Of a stretch of 64,000 nucleotides of DNA, positions 55,442-63,848 are shown piece after piece. The stretch lies in assembly GCF_014334335.1 (NCBI RefSeq), contig NZ_JACSEU010000001.1, forward strand, positions 62,001 to 126,000, read 5' to 3'. Position 1 is the stretch's first letter, and each line of letters starts with the position of its first letter. The notes beneath the pieces are model-generated. The model saw nothing but the letters and a program-made list of their open reading frames with translations. It did not search any database and was not told the DNA's origin. Position numbers and translations under genes: made by a program. The stretch is from Treponema sp. Marseille-Q3903. Its GTDB lineage: Bacteria; Spirochaetota; Spirochaetia; Treponematales; Treponemataceae.

Positions 55442-55600
55442 TTGTAGAATTTAGCAAAGTTTGCAATTCACCGATATAGCTTGCAATTCTCCTGAATATT
55501 TTGCGCTGCGCCTAACAGCTTTTGTAATCCCTCTACGAGCTTTATAATTCATCTAAACGTTTTGTAATTTTCCGAACCTTTTATTTTTCCACCGAATAAA
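55441..55600 (+). repeat. Degenerate tandem repeat of 20-bp period after proC
   Basis: Seven consecutive 20-base blocks from 55461 begin with TTTG/TTGC/TTTA and carry a CC-containing centre. Examples: TTGCAATTCACCGATATAGC, TTGCAATTCTCCTGAATATT, TTTGTAATCCCTCTACGAGC, TTTATAATTCATCTAAACGT. The CC dinucleotides fall near 55471, 55491, 55511, 55530, 55552, 55572 and 55592. The period is not a multiple of three and no frame is open. Confidence 0.55.
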
Positions 55601-55652
55601 AAAACAGACCTTTATAATCCTATATTTTTAAGGACATTAAAGGTCTGTTTTT
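55600..55652. terminator. Bidirectional terminator between proC and pckG
   Basis: A perfect 15-bp inverted repeat: AAAAACAGACCTTTA at 55600-55614 and its complement at 55638-55652, with a 23-base loop. T-rich ends on both strands suit the convergent genes on either side. Confidence 0.8.
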
Positions 55653-55730
55653 CAGTTGATGAACATGCCTAGAACTTTAAATTTCAGGCAGATTCATTTA
55701 ATTTATGCACAAACTATTCATGCATAAAAA

Positions 55731-57578
55731 CTATTTAGACAATCTCGTTTCAAGGTCATCGAGACAAGCAGACAATTCTTTTGGAAGGTGCTTTCCGAAT
55801 TTTGGATAATGGTTTTCACGAATATCCTTAACTTCTTTCAACCAGCCTTCTCTGTCAACTTTGAGAATTTCAGGAAGTGCTTTTTTGTAGCAGTCAGAAA
55901 GTCCATCTGTGTTGAGAGCTCCTTCTTTTGGCATATATCCGATTGGAGTATCAATGAAGTTGTCTTTTCCATCACATCGGTCAAAAACCCATGCAAGAAC
56001 ACGAGAGTTTTCACCATATCCCGGCCACATGAATCCGCCAGGAAGGTCTGCATTGTCATCGTCCTTGCGGAACCAGTTAACGTAGAAAATCTTTGGAAGT
56101 TTATCAGCATTTGTAGATGGATTGTTACCAACATCGATCCAGTGCTGGAAGTAGTCACCCATGTTATATCCACAGAACGGAATAATAGCAAATGGGTCAC
56201 GGCGAATCTTACCAACATCTGCGGCGTTGATTGTAGAAGCTGCTGTGATTTCAGAACCTACTATTGAACCAAGGAACACACCGTGTGCCCAGCTTCGAGC
56301 CTGATGTACGAGAGGAATAGTTGACGGACGACGACCACCAAACAAAATTGCAGAAATTGGTACACCTTCAGGGCTTTCCCAATCAGAAGCAATACAAGGG
56401 CACTGTTTTGCAGGAGCTGTAAAACGTGCATTTGGATGAGCGAATTCTTCACCTTTAGGAGATTTATCTTTTGGAAGTGCTTCACGAACGTTACCTTTCC
56501 AGTCAACAAGTTTACCTTTTGCAGGATATCCGATTCCTTCCCACCATACGTCACCGTCTTCTGTAAGAGCACAGTTTGTAAAGATTGTATTCTTAGAAGC
56601 GGCAACAAGTGCGTTTTTGTTTGATTCTTCTGAAGTTCCCGGTGCAACACCAAAGAATCCTGCTTCAGGGTTGATAGCATAAAGGCGACCATCTTTTCCG
56701 AATTTCATCCATGCGATATCGTCACCGACTGTTTCAACTTTCCATCCAGGGATTGTCGGGATCAACATTGCGAGGTTTGTTTTACCACAAGCAGATGGGA
56801 ATGCACCTGTTATATATTTAACTTCACCTTTAGGGTTAGTCAATTTCAAAATAAGCATGTGTTCTGCAAGCCAACCTTCTTCACGAGCAAGAACAGTTGC
56901 AATACGAAGAGCAAAACATTTTTTCCCAAGCAGGGCGTTTCCACCATATCCTGAACCATAAGACCATATCAGGTGTTCTTCAGGGAAGTGAGAAATGTAT
57001 TTGTGATCAACATCAGCGCAAGGCCAGATTCCATTGTCTTTTTCACCGTTGTTGAGCGGCTTTCCTACAGAGTGAAGACAAGGAATAAAATCATCACCAA
57101 GATACTGCCATGTTTGTTCGCCTGCACGAGTCATGATATCCATGTTCAATACAACGTATTCTGAGTCTGTAAGTTCAACGCCGTATTTTGCGATAGGAGA
57201 ACCGAGCGGACCCATACAGAACGGAAGAACGTACATTGTACGACCATGCATGCAGCCTTTATACAGACCTTTCATTGTTGCTTTGAGTTCTTTTGGAGCA
57301 ATCCAGTGGTTTGTAGGACCTGCGTCTTCTTCTTTTACAGATGAAATGAATGTGCGGTTTTCAACACGTGCAACATCACTCGGAAGCGAGCGGAACAGGA
57401 AACTGTTAGGTTTCTTTGCCAATGGAGTTGCGAGACCTGCATCTACACATTTCTTCATCAAGCGATCATATTCAGCCCGAGAGCCGTCGCATACAACAAC
57501 GCTATCAGGTTCACACATCTTAACACATTCTTCAACCCATGCCTTAATTTTGGCATTTTTAATGTCGTTAACTGTCAT
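55731..57578 (-). CDS. pckG: Phosphoenolpyruvate carboxykinase (GTP)
   Basis: 615 residues, the GTP-dependent family length. The kinase-1a loop [13 protein letters not shown], kinase-2 DDIAWMKFG and the PEPCK signature around [11 protein letters not shown] are intact. It interconverts oxaloacetate + GTP and PEP + CO2 + GDP. In fermentative treponemes it probably runs in the carboxylating direction toward succinate. An AGGAG ribosome site, an operator-like palindrome and a good promoter precede it. Confidence 0.96.
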   Translation of the reverse strand: MTVNDIKNAKIKAWVEECVKMCEPDSVVVCDGSRAEYDRLMKKCVDAGLATPLAKKPNSFLFRSLPSDVARVENRTFISSVKEEDAGPTNHWIAPKELKATMKGLYKGCMHGRTMYVLPFCMGPLGSPIAKYGVELTDSEYVVLNMDIMTRAGEQTWQYLGDDFIPCLHSVGKPLNNGEKDNGIWPCADVDHKYISHFPEEHLIWSYGSGYGGNALLGKKCFALRIATVLAREEGWLAEHMLILKLTNPKGEVKYITGAFPSACGKTNLAMLIPTIPGWKVETVGDDIAWMKFGKDGRLYAINPEAGFFGVAPGTSEESNKNALVAASKNTIFTNCALTEDGDVWWEGIGYPAKGKLVDWKGNVREALPKDKSPKGEEFAHPNARFTAPAKQCPCIASDWESPEGVPISAILFGGRRPSTIPLVHQARSWAHGVFLGSIVGSEITAASTINAADVGKIRRDPFAIIPFCGYNMGDYFQHWIDVGNNPSTNADKLPKIFYVNWFRKDDDNADLPGGFMWPGYGENSRVLAWVFDRCDGKDNFIDTPIGYMPKEGALNTDGLSDCYKKALPEILKVDREGWLKEVKDIRENHYPKFGKHLPKELSACLDDLETRLSK

Positions 57579-57596
57579 AATAACTCCTAATTAGAA

Positions 57597-57611
57597 CTAC
57601 CGAATCGGTAG
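57597..57611. promoter_or_regulatory. Palindrome in the pckG leader, possible operator
   Basis: CTACCGAATCGGTAG: perfect 7-bp arms around one central base, about nine bases upstream of the AGGAG ribosome site (57583-57587, minus strand). It could bind a repressor or form a small hairpin affecting translation. Confidence 0.5.
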
Positions 57612-57667
57612 CCTTTATTAATTATGCATGAGCAGAGCCTCTCCAAGAGACACAGTCATACAATGTT

Positions 57668-57696
57668 AATATAATGGAATTTGTAATACTATTCAA
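57668..57696 (-). promoter_or_regulatory. Promoter for pckG
   Basis: Minus strand: TTGAAT (57691-57696), 17-bp spacer, TATATT (57668-57673). It predicts a leader of about 80 bases containing the palindrome at 57597-57611. Confidence 0.65.
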
Positions 57697-57734
57697 TGAA
57701 AAAAAATTAAGAAGTTAAAAATTGCTATCAGGAG

Positions 57735-57781
57735 TTAGGAAATACTGATTAATTCACATCTAATTGGTCAGCATTTCCTAA
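57735..57781. repeat. Imperfect long inverted repeat upstream of pckG
   Basis: Arms of about 20 bases begin TTAGGAAAT and end ATTTCCTAA. The pairing has one mismatch and two G-T pairs on one strand, around a short loop. It lies between the tRNA terminator and the pckG promoter and has no T-run. Its role is unknown. Confidence 0.5.
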
Positions 57782-57795
57782 TTTATAATAAATAT

Positions 57796-57827
57796 AAAAA
57801 AAAAGACCTTAGCCATAAACTAAGATC
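57796..57827 (-). terminator. Terminator after tRNA-Thr
   Basis: Minus strand: GATCTTAG, 7-base loop, CTAAGGTC (one G-T pair), then nine T residues. It lies 15 bases past the tRNA 3' end. Confidence 0.8.
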
Positions 57828-57841
57828 CATAAAATATCTAG

Positions 57842-57914
57842 AGCCGACTGTCGGACTTGAACCAACTACCTACACGTTACGAGGGTGTTGCTCTACCAGG
57901 TGAGCTAAGTCGGC
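57842..57914 (-). tRNA. tRNA-Thr (anticodon CGT)
   Basis: 73 bases with a full cloverleaf. The acceptor stem GCCGACT/AGTCGGC is perfect, the D stem is GCTC/GAGC, and the T arm is GTTGG-TTCAAGT-CCGAC. The anticodon loop CTCGTAA gives CGT, reading ACG (Thr). The anticodon stem has a C-C mismatch at 31:39. The discriminator base is U and no CCA is encoded. It sits 16 bases after the cNMP-domain regulator gene on the same strand. Confidence 0.93.
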
Positions 57915-57930
57915 ATATTTTTCATTTTTT

Positions 57931-59175
57931 TTAACTGTTTCCAACGCTTGTGCGAGTGTCATAAAGACGCCTTAAATCGTTGATATTGTTTACAATCACG
58001 TAGCTATCATAAACTTCAATTTTTCGCTTTTCGATGAATTTGCTGATTTCATCGCGGCAGACTTCCACGCTAAGCCCTGCCCAGTGCGAAATGTCGGCGA
58101 TTGTAACATTGAAACGGCGCTGTTTTACAGCTTCGTCTGAAATCGGATTCATTTCGGCAAGCAACAAGAACACATCTGCGATGCGCGCCTGCAAATCTTT
58201 GACAACAAGAATTCTAAATCGCCGTTTTTGGTCATAAATGCGTTTGCAGAACAGCTTAAGCAAAAGCAAAGCCATCTGAGGGTTTCCTGTTATCAAAAGC
58301 TCAAAATTTTCCTTATTGAATTCAAGGCATTTTACAGAGCCAACAGCCACACATGTCGCAGAACGCGGAGAATTGTCGAGAATTGCCATCTCGCCAAAAA
58401 ATTCTCCGGGTTTGAGGATATCGAGATTTTTCTTTGAGCCGTTTACACATTTTACAAGCTGAACACGACCGCTTTGGATCAAATAAAAACTATCTCCCGG
58501 TTCATACTCCGAAATTATAACTTCGTTCGGTTCGTAAGTTTTCGCGAAACGTTCAAATGCTGGAAGTGAAAATATTTTAAGCGAAGAATTATTGCTGTCA
58601 TCTTCAGGGCTTTCTGTTACACCACGATTATGAATTGCAAGTTTATCACATCTGAGTTTCGCATCAGCATAAAGTTTACTTACCTCTTCTTTTTTCGAAG
58701 TGTTCGGATATCGTTTTAAAAACTTGACGTAAATATCGCAAGCAGAACGATACTGTTCATCATTGTAAAAACTCTTTGCAACAGCGAGCATGCCTGATTC
58801 CTGATCTTCGGCAACATTATTTAATATGGATTCTGTTTTTTTGTGAATTTGACGAAGCTGATTAGAAAAAACACGGAGCATCTTCATTATCAAAGCTTTA
58901 TTATTGCTAAAAAGAACTTCAAATTCCTGAACTGTCAGAGCGACAGCGACAGTAGTGACAAGCGCTGTAGCAGTTTCTTCACGACCGAAATGACCCAAAG
59001 CTGACTTGACACCAAAAAATTCCCCACTCTTAACCTGTTCGGATACAGGCTGTCCGGTTTCAATATCATTAGAGGAAAGAAGAACCGTTCCTGTCTGCAT
59101 GATAAAAATGCGGTCATCTTTGTCGTTTTCAAAATAGATGATAGACCCTTTTGTATATTGCATTGCTTTTGGCAT
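57931..59175 (-). CDS. Double cyclic-nucleotide-binding-domain regulator with Crp-type HTH
   Basis: 414 residues from the ATG at 59175, 12 bases after AAGGAG; an in-frame TTG at 59187 abuts the ribosome site and is unlikely. Two cNMP-binding domains are visible: about 5-120 (GSIIYFENDKDDRIFIMQTG...GEFFGVKSALG) and about 225-340 (GDSFYLIQSGRVQLV...GEFFGEMAILDNSPRSATCVA). The second has the fuller phosphate-binding cassette, PRSAT. A TPR/BamD-like helical linker lies between. The C-terminus has a winged-helix part (TIADISHWAGLSVEVCRDEISKFIEKRKIEV), as in Crp/Fnr proteins. Probably a transcription regulator responding to a cyclic nucleotide. Confidence 0.82.
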   Translation of the reverse strand: MPKAMQYTKGSIIYFENDKDDRIFIMQTGTVLLSSNDIETGQPVSEQVKSGEFFGVKSALGHFGREETATALVTTVAVALTVQEFEVLFSNNKALIMKMLRVFSNQLRQIHKKTESILNNVAEDQESGMLAVAKSFYNDEQYRSACDIYVKFLKRYPNTSKKEEVSKLYADAKLRCDKLAIHNRGVTESPEDDSNNSSLKIFSLPAFERFAKTYEPNEVIISEYEPGDSFYLIQSGRVQLVKCVNGSKKNLDILKPGEFFGEMAILDNSPRSATCVAVGSVKCLEFNKENFELLITGNPQMALLLLKLFCKRIYDQKRRFRILVVKDLQARIADVFLLLAEMNPISDEAVKQRRFNVTIADISHWAGLSVEVCRDEISKFIEKRKIEVYDSYVIVNNINDLRRLYDTRTSVGNS

Positions 59176-59262
59176 CGTCTTATACAACTCCTTAGACTTT
59201 TAGTAAAAAAATAACACCTATACCTGCGGTGTCAGATTATATCACATATTAAAAAAAAATGC

Positions 59263-59268
59263 TATTCT
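59263..59268 (+). promoter_or_regulatory. -10 box close to the PHP gene start (leaderless candidate)
   Basis: TATTCT followed by six bases and the ATG at 59275. No clear -35 and no ribosome site. Confidence 0.35.
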
Positions 59269-59274
59269 AAAGTT

Positions 59275-60132
59275 ATGATAGATTTACATGTACATACAAC
59301 CGCATCAGACGGACAATATACACCGACAGAGATAATTGAAAAAGCAAAAGAAAAAAAACTAAAAGCAATTGCAATCACCGACCATGATACAGTAGCTGGG
59401 CTCGAAGAAGGACAAATTGCAGCAGACAGATGCGGAATTACATTTATACGCGGAGTTGAATTAAACATAAATGCGACAAAAGGAGAATTTCACCTTCTTG
59501 GATTAGGATTAAAAGCAATTTCGCCCTCTTTTCAATTGATTTTAGAAAACCTAATAAAAAACAGGGACATAAGAAACAGACAGATAATCTCAAAGATGAA
59601 CGGCGATGGAGTCGACATCAGCATTGAAGATCTTTATCACGATTTTCCAAACACTGTAATCGGTCGCCCTCATTTTGCAGCAGAGCTTGTAAAACGCAAT
59701 ATTGTAAAGACAAGGCAACAAGCGTTTGACAGATTTTTAGCAAAAGGAAGAGCGTGGTATTGCGAACGTATCGGCTCAAATCTTGATGAAGCGATTGTAG
59801 CAATCACTGAATCGGGAGGAGTGCCTGTAATTGCTCACCCGATGTCGCTTTATCTTTCTTGGGGAAAATTGCCTGAGATGATTGAAAAAATACATGAACA
59901 AGGAATTGCAGGTCTTGAAGCATATCATCCGGGAGCGAGAGTTTCCGAATGTGAACGCCTTGAAGGATTAGGTCGCAAACTCGGGATGTTTATCACTGCC
60001 GGCAGCGATTTCCACGGTGAAAAAGTCAGAGCAGACCGAAAATTGGGACACACTTGCGGAGGTCGAAAAATTGATGACAAATATTATTTTGAAGAGCTTT
60101 TGCCAAATATAAAAAAGGCTACACAACAGTAA
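59275..60132 (+). CDS. PHP-domain phosphoesterase (RNase AM/YciV type)
   Basis: 285 residues. The PHP metal motifs are complete: DLHVHTTASDG, ITDHDT, FIRGVELN, GRPHFA, VIAHP and GSDFHG. The architecture and length match YciV/TrpH-type 3',5'-nucleotide phosphatases, which degrade pAp and trim short RNAs. No DNA-polymerase domains are attached. The last codons overlap the 5' arm of a terminator. Confidence 0.88.
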   Translation: MIDLHVHTTASDGQYTPTEIIEKAKEKKLKAIAITDHDTVAGLEEGQIAADRCGITFIRGVELNINATKGEFHLLGLGLKAISPSFQLILENLIKNRDIRNRQIISKMNGDGVDISIEDLYHDFPNTVIGRPHFAAELVKRNIVKTRQQAFDRFLAKGRAWYCERIGSNLDEAIVAITESGGVPVIAHPMSLYLSWGKLPEMIEKIHEQGIAGLEAYHPGARVSECERLEGLGRKLGMFITAGSDFHGEKVRADRKLGHTCGGRKIDDKYYFEELLPNIKKATQQ

Positions 60133-60156
60133 AAACCGATTATGCAGCCTTTTTTT
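60111..60156. terminator. Terminator at the end of the PHP gene
   Basis: AAAAAAGGCT (60111-60120, inside the coding sequence) pairs with AGCCTTTTTT (60146-60155) over a 25-base loop. The A/T ends allow function for both converging genes. Confidence 0.6.
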
Positions 60157-60201
60157 ATGATGTGTTAAATTGTCAACTGACAACCGTCAATCGACATCTG
60201 A

Positions 60202-61866
60202 TTAAACTACTTCAATCCGTCCGAGAGCAACAAAACGCTGGTTTGCCTTTGAAAAAAGCATAGCCTTTTCTGTTTCAATGTCAAAGTGGATTTCTTGCCC
60301 GATTTTAAAGTTGATGTTGCCGAATACGACGCCTGTCAAAAGATATCCATTTATATCGATTTTTACAGTCGTCTCCATTCCTGTCGGCATGGAACTATAA
60401 ATAGAACCTTTCAATTTTCCATCTTCTTTAATTTTGATGAATTCAGGACGCAATCCCATAACAAAATCGGCTTCAACGGCGTTCACTTCATCTTCCTCTT
60501 CTTCAGCGCTTGTGTCACCTGCTGTTTTTTGAATGATGTAATTAAACGGCATCATCTTGTTGAGCTTTTCATTTTGCTTTGTGCGCTCAGCTTCATCTCG
60601 CTTTTCCTGCTCTATTTTGGCTTCCGTATCTTTAACCCAAGTCTGGTAATCCATCTTTTCACTTGGAACAAATTTCAATGAAACGCGTCCGTCAAAAACT
60701 TTTAAGTTAAAGTTATTTGATTTTTGAGCACCGAGTGCTTCAACAAAGTTTATCGATGGGTTTCCTAAGAAGTCAGCTGCAAAAAGATTTGCAGGTTTTT
60801 CATACATGGCAAGAGGAGTTTCATACTGGTGAATAATACCGTTATCCATCAAACAGATTTTTGACGAAAGAGTCATAGCTTCAAGCTGATCGTGCGTGAT
60901 GTAGATAAAAGTTGAACCCATATCGAGGTGTAGACGCTGAAGTTCACTGCGCATCTCGAGGCGGAGCTTTGCATCGAGGTTTGAAAGCGGCTCATCCATG
61001 AAGATAACTTGAGGTTTTGGCGCAAGAGTACGTGCAATAGCAACGCGCTGCTGCTGTCCACCTGAAAGTTCATTTGGATATCTGTCCATAAACATTCCGA
61101 TTTTTACAATGCGAGAAACTTGGCGAACAATCAAATCAATCTCTTCTGCAGTCAATCCTCTCATCTTTGTTATACGTTTTCCATCTTTGCAGAGCGCACA
61201 TTCGTTATCAAGCGTAAAGCCTTTTGCCTTATACGAAGCCGTCAATCCTTCTTTTTTTGCTTTTAGCTCTTTTATAACTTTTTCGACTGCATTTTTTAGA
61301 TGACTTGCATCATCTGAAATGTGCGTTTCAAAAGAATAATCGAGCAATTTTTTAGCAGTAAACTGAGAGATTTCATACTTATCAATCAGGCGAACAAGGG
61401 TTTTAAGAGCGCTTTCTTTTTTATCTTTTGCAGCCTTGTGTTCCGTAAAGATAGAAACCAATTCTTCAGGTTTCGAAAGAATCTTTATCAGAGAATCTAT
61501 AGACTGCATCTCGTGTGCGTAAATCGGTTTTTCCTCTTTTATGTTCTTTAATCCGAATGCAATATTCTGATAAACAGTCATGTTCGGCCAGAGTGCGTAA
61601 TTCTGGAACAAAAAACCTACTTTTCGTTTGTTGGCAGGGATATTTATTCCTTTTTCGCTGTCAAAAACAGTTTCTCCGCCGATTGTAATTTGTCCGCTTG
61701 TCGGAGTTTCAAGTCCGGCAATCATTCTAAGAGTCGTCGTTTTTCCGCAGCCCGAAGGTCCAAGCAGTGTTACAAACGATGCGTCATGTATAGTCAAATT
61801 GAGGTTGTCGGTTCCGTAAAACTTTCCCCATCTTTTTGTCAGATTCTTTAATACGATTTCCGGCAT
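60202..61866 (-). CDS. ABC transporter ATPase with 130-residue insertion (iron/polyamine type)
   Basis: 554 residues; related FbpC/PotA-type ATPases have about 350-370. Walker A GPSGCGKTT (36-44), Q-loop FQNY (87-90), signature LSGGQQQRVAIA (267-278), Walker B VIFMDEP and H-loop ITHDQ are all present. An extra segment of about 130 residues (111-240) sits between the Q-loop and the signature, in the helical subdomain. It is charged, helical and has a CxxC pair (CALC, 223-226). A second charged linker precedes the C-terminal TOBE domain (FVMGLRPEFIKI). The gene starts one base after the permease gene stop, with an AGGAGG site. Confidence 0.88.
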   Translation of the reverse strand: MPEIVLKNLTKRWGKFYGTDNLNLTIHDASFVTLLGPSGCGKTTTLRMIAGLETPTSGQITIGGETVFDSEKGINIPANKRKVGFLFQNYALWPNMTVYQNIAFGLKNIKEEKPIYAHEMQSIDSLIKILSKPEELVSIFTEHKAAKDKKESALKTLVRLIDKYEISQFTAKKLLDYSFETHISDDASHLKNAVEKVIKELKAKKEGLTASYKAKGFTLDNECALCKDGKRITKMRGLTAEEIDLIVRQVSRIVKIGMFMDRYPNELSGGQQQRVAIARTLAPKPQVIFMDEPLSNLDAKLRLEMRSELQRLHLDMGSTFIYITHDQLEAMTLSSKICLMDNGIIHQYETPLAMYEKPANLFAADFLGNPSINFVEALGAQKSNNFNLKVFDGRVSLKFVPSEKMDYQTWVKDTEAKIEQEKRDEAERTKQNEKLNKMMPFNYIIQKTAGDTSAEEEEDEVNAVEADFVMGLRPEFIKIKEDGKLKGSIYSSMPTGMETTVKIDINGYLLTGVVFGNINFKIGQEIHFDIETEKAMLFSKANQRFVALGRIEVV

Positions 61867-61867
61867 T

Positions 61868-63676
61868 CTATTTTCCTCCTAATCCCTTATCGATTCCAGA
61901 ATTGGTCAATTTGTTTACGCTGAAATTCAAAAGCAATATGAACACGATGATGATTAAGTTCATACCGCTCGAAAAAGCAAACAATCCCATTTCGTCGTAA
62001 TAATCCATTTTTGTCGTCATAAGGCGATCCTGATTCACTAAAAGCATAAAGAGCGGCAACTCGCGGATACATGTCATAAACGGCAGCAAAAATCCGCTGA
62101 TTATCGCAGACTTCTGAATCGGAATTATGATTCGTATCATTCGCTTGTACCACGGAGTTCCTGCAATCAAAGCCGATTCTTCAATTTCGCCGCTTATCTG
62201 CATCATCGAGTTTAGAGAGCTGCGAGATGCAAACGGAATGTATTTTACAGTAGCTGCGATTATAGCAAGCAAGAAAGTGTCGTACAGTCCGAACAGAGAC
62301 CCGAAGATAAAAAACGCGATACCGACAGCGATTGACGGCAAGAGATATGGCAAAAATGCGATGTCGTTTACATAGTTTGCAAAGCGATTTCGGCGGTTTT
62401 TGCTGACTGCATAACCGATCAAAAGCCCAATCGTTCCAGCCAGAAGAGAACAGAATACAGCGACAATTATAGTTCCTTTAAAACTGTTCCAGATTCCTGT
62501 GTTGAACAACATACCGTGCTGTCCGTACAACCCTACATCTGTAGTTCCTCGGTGCATCCACCATTTTGTTGTAAGATTTGCAACATTGCCGGTCGTAAAG
62601 AAACTGTAGTCTCCAGGGTTTGGCAAGAACGTTTCAAATGCAAACGAAATGATTGGGTAAATACTTGTAAAGAATGTAAGAACAATCAGCACGATTGGAA
62701 TGATATATTTTCCGACTCGTCCCAGATTCACTTTACTTACTTGTCCGCTCTTTCCGGTAACAGTCGTGTAACTTTTTCGAGATTTTGTGCTCACCTGATT
62801 TGCAAGAAGAATGAGAACGCCGAAAATCATCATCAAAACACCGATGATACTCGCCTCTCCCGCATAATTGACTTTCAAATCAACGTATTTTGTAGATAAC
62901 GTTGTCAGCTTGAGATAGTGAGGAACAGGATAACTTCCCATTGAACTTCCGAATACAAGCAAAATTGTTGAAAGAATTGCAGGGGTGAGCAATGGCAACG
63001 TGATTCTAAAAAATATCTTAGATTTTTTTGTGTTCAAAATGGTTGCGGCTTCTTCCAAGTTTGAATCCATATTTTTAAAAATACCGCCGATGAGAATATA
63101 CGCAAACGCAGAATAATGGAGAGCCAACACTATGATTGACGGGAACATCCCCTCAATCCACCAAGCCGGCATATAAATATGGAACAGAGATGCTAAAAGT
63201 CCGTCCGCTCCACCTACAGCTTGCGTATTTCTAAACATGTTTCGCCACACAAGCGCAAGAGTCCACTGCGGCATGATATAAGGGAAAATAAAGATTGCAC
63301 TCAAATATCTTTTATATTTCATATTTGTGCGCGTAATTAGAAAGGCGAAAATACCACCGACAATTATCGCTCCGGCACATGAAAAAACGGCAAGAATCAT
63401 ACTATTTGCAAGCGGATGCCATAAGTTTTTTTGCGCAAGTGAGCTCGTAAATAAATCAATCCAGTTTACAAGCGTAAATCCAGACGCTTTGCCTGACAAA
63501 TGCTGGTCTATCGTTCCTGAATGAACAGAAATGGTATCAGCAAGAATCGTTACGACAGGTGCAATCGTCGAAAACGAAAGGAGAATGCCGAAAATTAACA
63601 GAATTACGTTCTGAGGTTTTTGCAGCAAGTCTCTGATTTTGTTAAAGAAGATTTTAGTTTTATTGACTTTTTCCAC
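61868..63676 (-). CDS. Fused ABC permease (FbpB/iron type)
   Basis: 602 residues with about 12 membrane spans in two permease halves. EAA loops are LEEAATILNTKKSKIFFRITLPLLTPAIL and IEESALIAGTPWYKRMIRIIIPIQKSAI. This duplicated form is typical of ferric-iron and related (FbpB/ThiP) importers. It starts at GTG with a GGAG site seven bases upstream. A hairpin and a repeated 12-mer lie in its leader. Confidence 0.9.
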   Translation of the reverse strand: MEKVNKTKIFFNKIRDLLQKPQNVILLIFGILLSFSTIAPVVTILADTISVHSGTIDQHLSGKASGFTLVNWIDLFTSSLAQKNLWHPLANSMILAVFSCAGAIIVGGIFAFLITRTNMKYKRYLSAIFIFPYIMPQWTLALVWRNMFRNTQAVGGADGLLASLFHIYMPAWWIEGMFPSIIVLALHYSAFAYILIGGIFKNMDSNLEEAATILNTKKSKIFFRITLPLLTPAILSTILLVFGSSMGSYPVPHYLKLTTLSTKYVDLKVNYAGEASIIGVLMMIFGVLILLANQVSTKSRKSYTTVTGKSGQVSKVNLGRVGKYIIPIVLIVLTFFTSIYPIISFAFETFLPNPGDYSFFTTGNVANLTTKWWMHRGTTDVGLYGQHGMLFNTGIWNSFKGTIIVAVFCSLLAGTIGLLIGYAVSKNRRNRFANYVNDIAFLPYLLPSIAVGIAFFIFGSLFGLYDTFLLAIIAATVKYIPFASRSSLNSMMQISGEIEESALIAGTPWYKRMIRIIIPIQKSAIISGFLLPFMTCIRELPLFMLLVNQDRLMTTKMDYYDEMGLFAFSSGMNLIIIVFILLLNFSVNKLTNSGIDKGLGGK

Positions 63677-63692
63677 AAGATACTCCTACTAA

Positions 63693-63719
63693 ACATATTG
63701 AATCAATGTTTCAATATGT
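63693..63719. promoter_or_regulatory. Inverted repeat in the permease leader
   Basis: ACATATTGAA (63693-63702) and TTCAATATGT (63710-63719), a perfect 10-bp inverted repeat with a 7-base loop, just upstream of the permease ribosome site. The 12-mer AATCAATGTTTC, which overlaps it (63701-63712), recurs at 63762-63773. It may be a regulator-binding site or an mRNA stabiliser. Confidence 0.5.
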
Positions 63720-63781
63720 ATCTTCCCGATTCATGGAAGTCTGATTAATCCTAATATAATTAATCAATGTTTCCTTAGACT

Positions 63782-63830
63782 AAAAAAATCCGTCTGAAAT
63801 TATCTTGAACAGCAAGTTTTCAGACGGATT
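63782..63830 (-). terminator. Intra-operon terminator after the binding-protein gene
   Basis: Perfect 13-bp inverted repeat (AATCCGTCTGAAA, 63787-63799, with 63818-63830) followed on the minus strand by a run of T residues. It lies between the partial upstream gene and the permease gene and would limit read-through, a common way to make more binding protein than permease. Confidence 0.8.
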
Positions 63831-63848
63831 AATTTACGCAAACGTAAT

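Noticed and set aside
55441-55600. CRISPR array or integron attC site after proC
   Set aside because: There are no identical repeats with unique spacers, and no long palindrome with the attC core sequences; the units are degenerate with a 20-bp period.
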